Shown: piece by piece, positions 62,894 through 64,000 of the stretch
Layout: each line of letters begins with the position of its first letter
Position numbering within the stretch: the first letter of the stretch is position 1
Assembly: GCF_001426195.1 (NCBI RefSeq)
Contig: NZ_LMRS01000012.1
Location: 496,001-560,000, forward strand
DNA from: Sphingomonas sp. Leaf339
GTDB lineage: Bacteria > Pseudomonadota > Alphaproteobacteria > Sphingomonadales > Sphingomonadaceae
Direction: 5' to 3'
DNA length: 64,000 nt
The notes under the pieces: generated by a model
What the model was told of the DNA's origin: nothing
Database searches by the model: none
What the model saw: only the letters and a program-made list of their open reading frames with translations
Made by a program: the position numbers and the translations under genes

Positions 62894-63349
62894 TCAACGC
62901 GCCGGCGCGCAGCCGATCAGGCCGGCGACCGGGATCACCACCGCATCGGTTCCGCCACGTTCCACCGTCAGCGTGCCCTGCGGCACCGCGCCGCCATCGG
63001 TCAGCTCGGCTTGCGTCTGCACCGTCATGTCCAGTGTCACCGCAACGTCGCTGTTCCGATAGGCGGTCCGGGCCGCGAAACCGAAGCCGCCCAGCCCCGA
63101 TTCCGACGCTCGCGCCAGGTCGATCGCCTTACCGCCCAGCACCAGCCGCACCAGTGCCGGATCGGCCCCCGCCATCGCCACCAGCTTGCGGTCCGACACG
63201 TTCCACAAATATGCCGCGCAGCCCTGCGCCGGCAGCGGCTGGCGGCCGAGTTCGCCGGGGACCGGCGGCACGGCCTGCGGAGCGGCAGCCTGAGAAGCGC
63301 CGGCCTGGCCCGCAACGGACAGGAGAAGAGCAAGCATCGATGCGATCAT
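62894..63349 (-). CDS. Exported protein of unknown function next to prepilin peptidase
   Basis: A protein of 151 residues from ATG 63349, overlapping the prepilin peptidase stop (ATGA). A signal-peptide-like N-terminus (MIASMLALLLSVAGQAGAS) is followed by an Ala/Pro-rich segment and a mature beta-rich domain with one Cys at each end (GCAAYLWNV, GLIGCAPAR) that could form a disulphide. The neighbour suggests a role near type II secretion or pili. No family recognised. Confidence 0.75.
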   Translation of the reverse strand: MIASMLALLLSVAGQAGASQAAAPQAVPPVPGELGRQPLPAQGCAAYLWNVSDRKLVAMAGADPALVRLVLGGKAIDLARASESGLGGFGFAARTAYRNSDVAVTLDMTVQTQAELTDGGAVPQGTLTVERGGTDAVVIPVAGLIGCAPAR

Positions 63350-64000
63350 GCCATCCACCCTACCATCATCAACCACGCCGGGTAAGCCGCCAGCGCCAGC
63401 AATGTCCCCAGCGGCAGGGCGTCGTCCGCCGCCATCGCCCGCCCGGTCAGCCGCCGGAACAGCACGATGCCCAGCCCGATCAGGCTGGCCGTCAGCATCA
63501 CCGCCGGCAACATCCGCCACCCGATCCAGAGGCCGATCGCCCCGAACAGCTTGGGATCGCCGCCGCCCATCCCCTCACGCCCCCGCCAGCGCCGATATCC
63601 CGTGGCGATCGCCCACAGCATCGCAAAGCCCGCGACGCCGCCGATCAGGCGATCCGTCAGCGGTGGCGGCATCCGATCCCAAAGTCCGGTCGCCAGCCCC
63701 ATCGCGGCCAGCAATCCCGTCAGCCGGTCCGGCAACCAGAACGCGCGCCAGTCGAGCGCCGCCAGCACCAGCAGCAGCCAGCCGAACGCAGCGCCCGCGA
63801 TCGCCGCAGGCCCCGCCGCGATCCAGCCGGCCGCGCCGCCGATCACCACCGCCGCCGCCTCGATCCGCCAATGGATCGGATCGATCAGCGCGCCGCACCC
63901 GCGGCATCGCCCGCGCTGCACCAGCGCACTCAGCAACGGCACCAATTCCGCCGGCCCCAGCGTCCGCCCGCACGCATCGCAAGCGGATCGTCCGCGCATC
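63346..64000 (-). CDS. Prepilin peptidase, A24 family (N-terminus outside window)
   Basis: The visible 218 codons start inside the gene: the first stretch RGRSACDACGRTLGPAELVPLLSALVQRGRCRGCG is the cytoplasmic zinc loop with two CxxC pairs, which normally follows a first transmembrane helix that is off the window. Catalytic aspartates are in LDWRAFWLPD and in GMGGGDPKLFGAIG (the GxGD motif). About five further hydrophobic helices follow. It cleaves and methylates type IV prepilins or type II secretion pseudopilins. Confidence 0.92.
   Translation of the reverse strand, partial: MRGRSACDACGRTLGPAELVPLLSALVQRGRCRGCGALIDPIHWRIEAAAVVIGGAAGWIAAGPAAIAGAAFGWLLLVLAALDWRAFWLPDRLTGLLAAMGLATGLWDRMPPPLTDRLIGGVAGFAMLWAIATGYRRWRGREGMGGGDPKLFGAIGLWIGWRMLPAVMLTASLIGLGIVLFRRLTGRAMAADDALPLGTLLALAAYPAWLMMVGWMA

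Noticed and set aside
1..64000. CRISPR arrays, insertion sequences or prophage genes
   Set aside because: No regularly spaced direct repeats, transposase, integrase or phage structural genes were recognised anywhere in the window.

Overview
The window is chromosomal DNA of high GC content from a member of the Sphingomonadales (Alphaproteobacteria), most likely Sphingomonas or a close relative. The reasons are the style of the TonB-dependent receptor with divergent flavin-dependent halogenase genes, the alphaproteobacterial SecB, UbiE and UbiB proteins, the dnaA-rpsT neighbourhood, the split rpmH-rnpA-yidD-yidC-engB cluster and the UDP-uronic acid genes. No plasmid, phage, IS element or CRISPR array was recognised. 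Most of it is core genome.

Layout. 1-9.3 kb: an accessory-looking uptake and halogenase module. Three overlapping flavin-dependent halogenase-family genes (the middle one degenerate, the last cut by the window edge) are read leftward. A TonB-dependent receptor, a JmjC/cupin_8 protein and a MOSC protein are read rightward. A perfect inverted repeat lies between the two arms. 9.5-20.2 kb: tRNA-Leu, a DUF3253 gene, comM, then the rpmH-rnpA-yidD-yidC-engB cluster, a frameshifted TonB-like gene, a GST, dapE, and a leftward Tim44-like/mltA/Smr operon. 20.3-26.6 kb: secB, murJ, trpS, dnaA, rpsT, mutM. 26.7-33.4 kb: ubiE, ubiB, a polytopic membrane protein, coaBC, dut, a small exported protein, a small membrane protein behind a palindrome-rich leader, and moeB. 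33.4-46.8 kb: nucleotide-sugar genes (uronate 4-epimerase, galU, wecB, later ugd) mixed with a phosphatase, FKBP, rpsU, a two-component system, a predicted Tat lipoprotein of the intradiol-dioxygenase fold, cysS and an M48/PDZ protease. 46.8-49 kb: a tiny beta-repeat protein, type II DAHP synthase and tRNA-Glu. 49-56.3 kb: a ferredoxin reductase, a leftward EAL / TPR-histidine kinase / receiver operon, an unusually small 17-codon ORF with a strong ribosome binding site followed by a long hairpin, and a flavin monooxygenase. 56.4-64 kb: tamB, tamA and a prepilin peptidase cut by the window edge.

How the parts fit. YidD/YidC/EngB, SecB, TamA/TamB and MurJ/MltA/DapE serve protein export, outer-membrane assembly and peptidoglycan. 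GalU, Ugd and the epimerase could form a UDP-Glc to UDP-GlcA to UDP-GalA route, which in sphingomonads would feed uronic-acid glycosphingolipids and exopolysaccharide. The points most worth a second look are the halogenase trio with its degenerate middle member, the 17-codon ORF/hairpin unit at 54.6-54.8 kb, the terminator-like hairpin in the rpmH leader, the frameshifted TonB gene, and the EAL/TPR-kinase/receiver operon. All calls rest on reading the sequence and on family knowledge; no database search was run.
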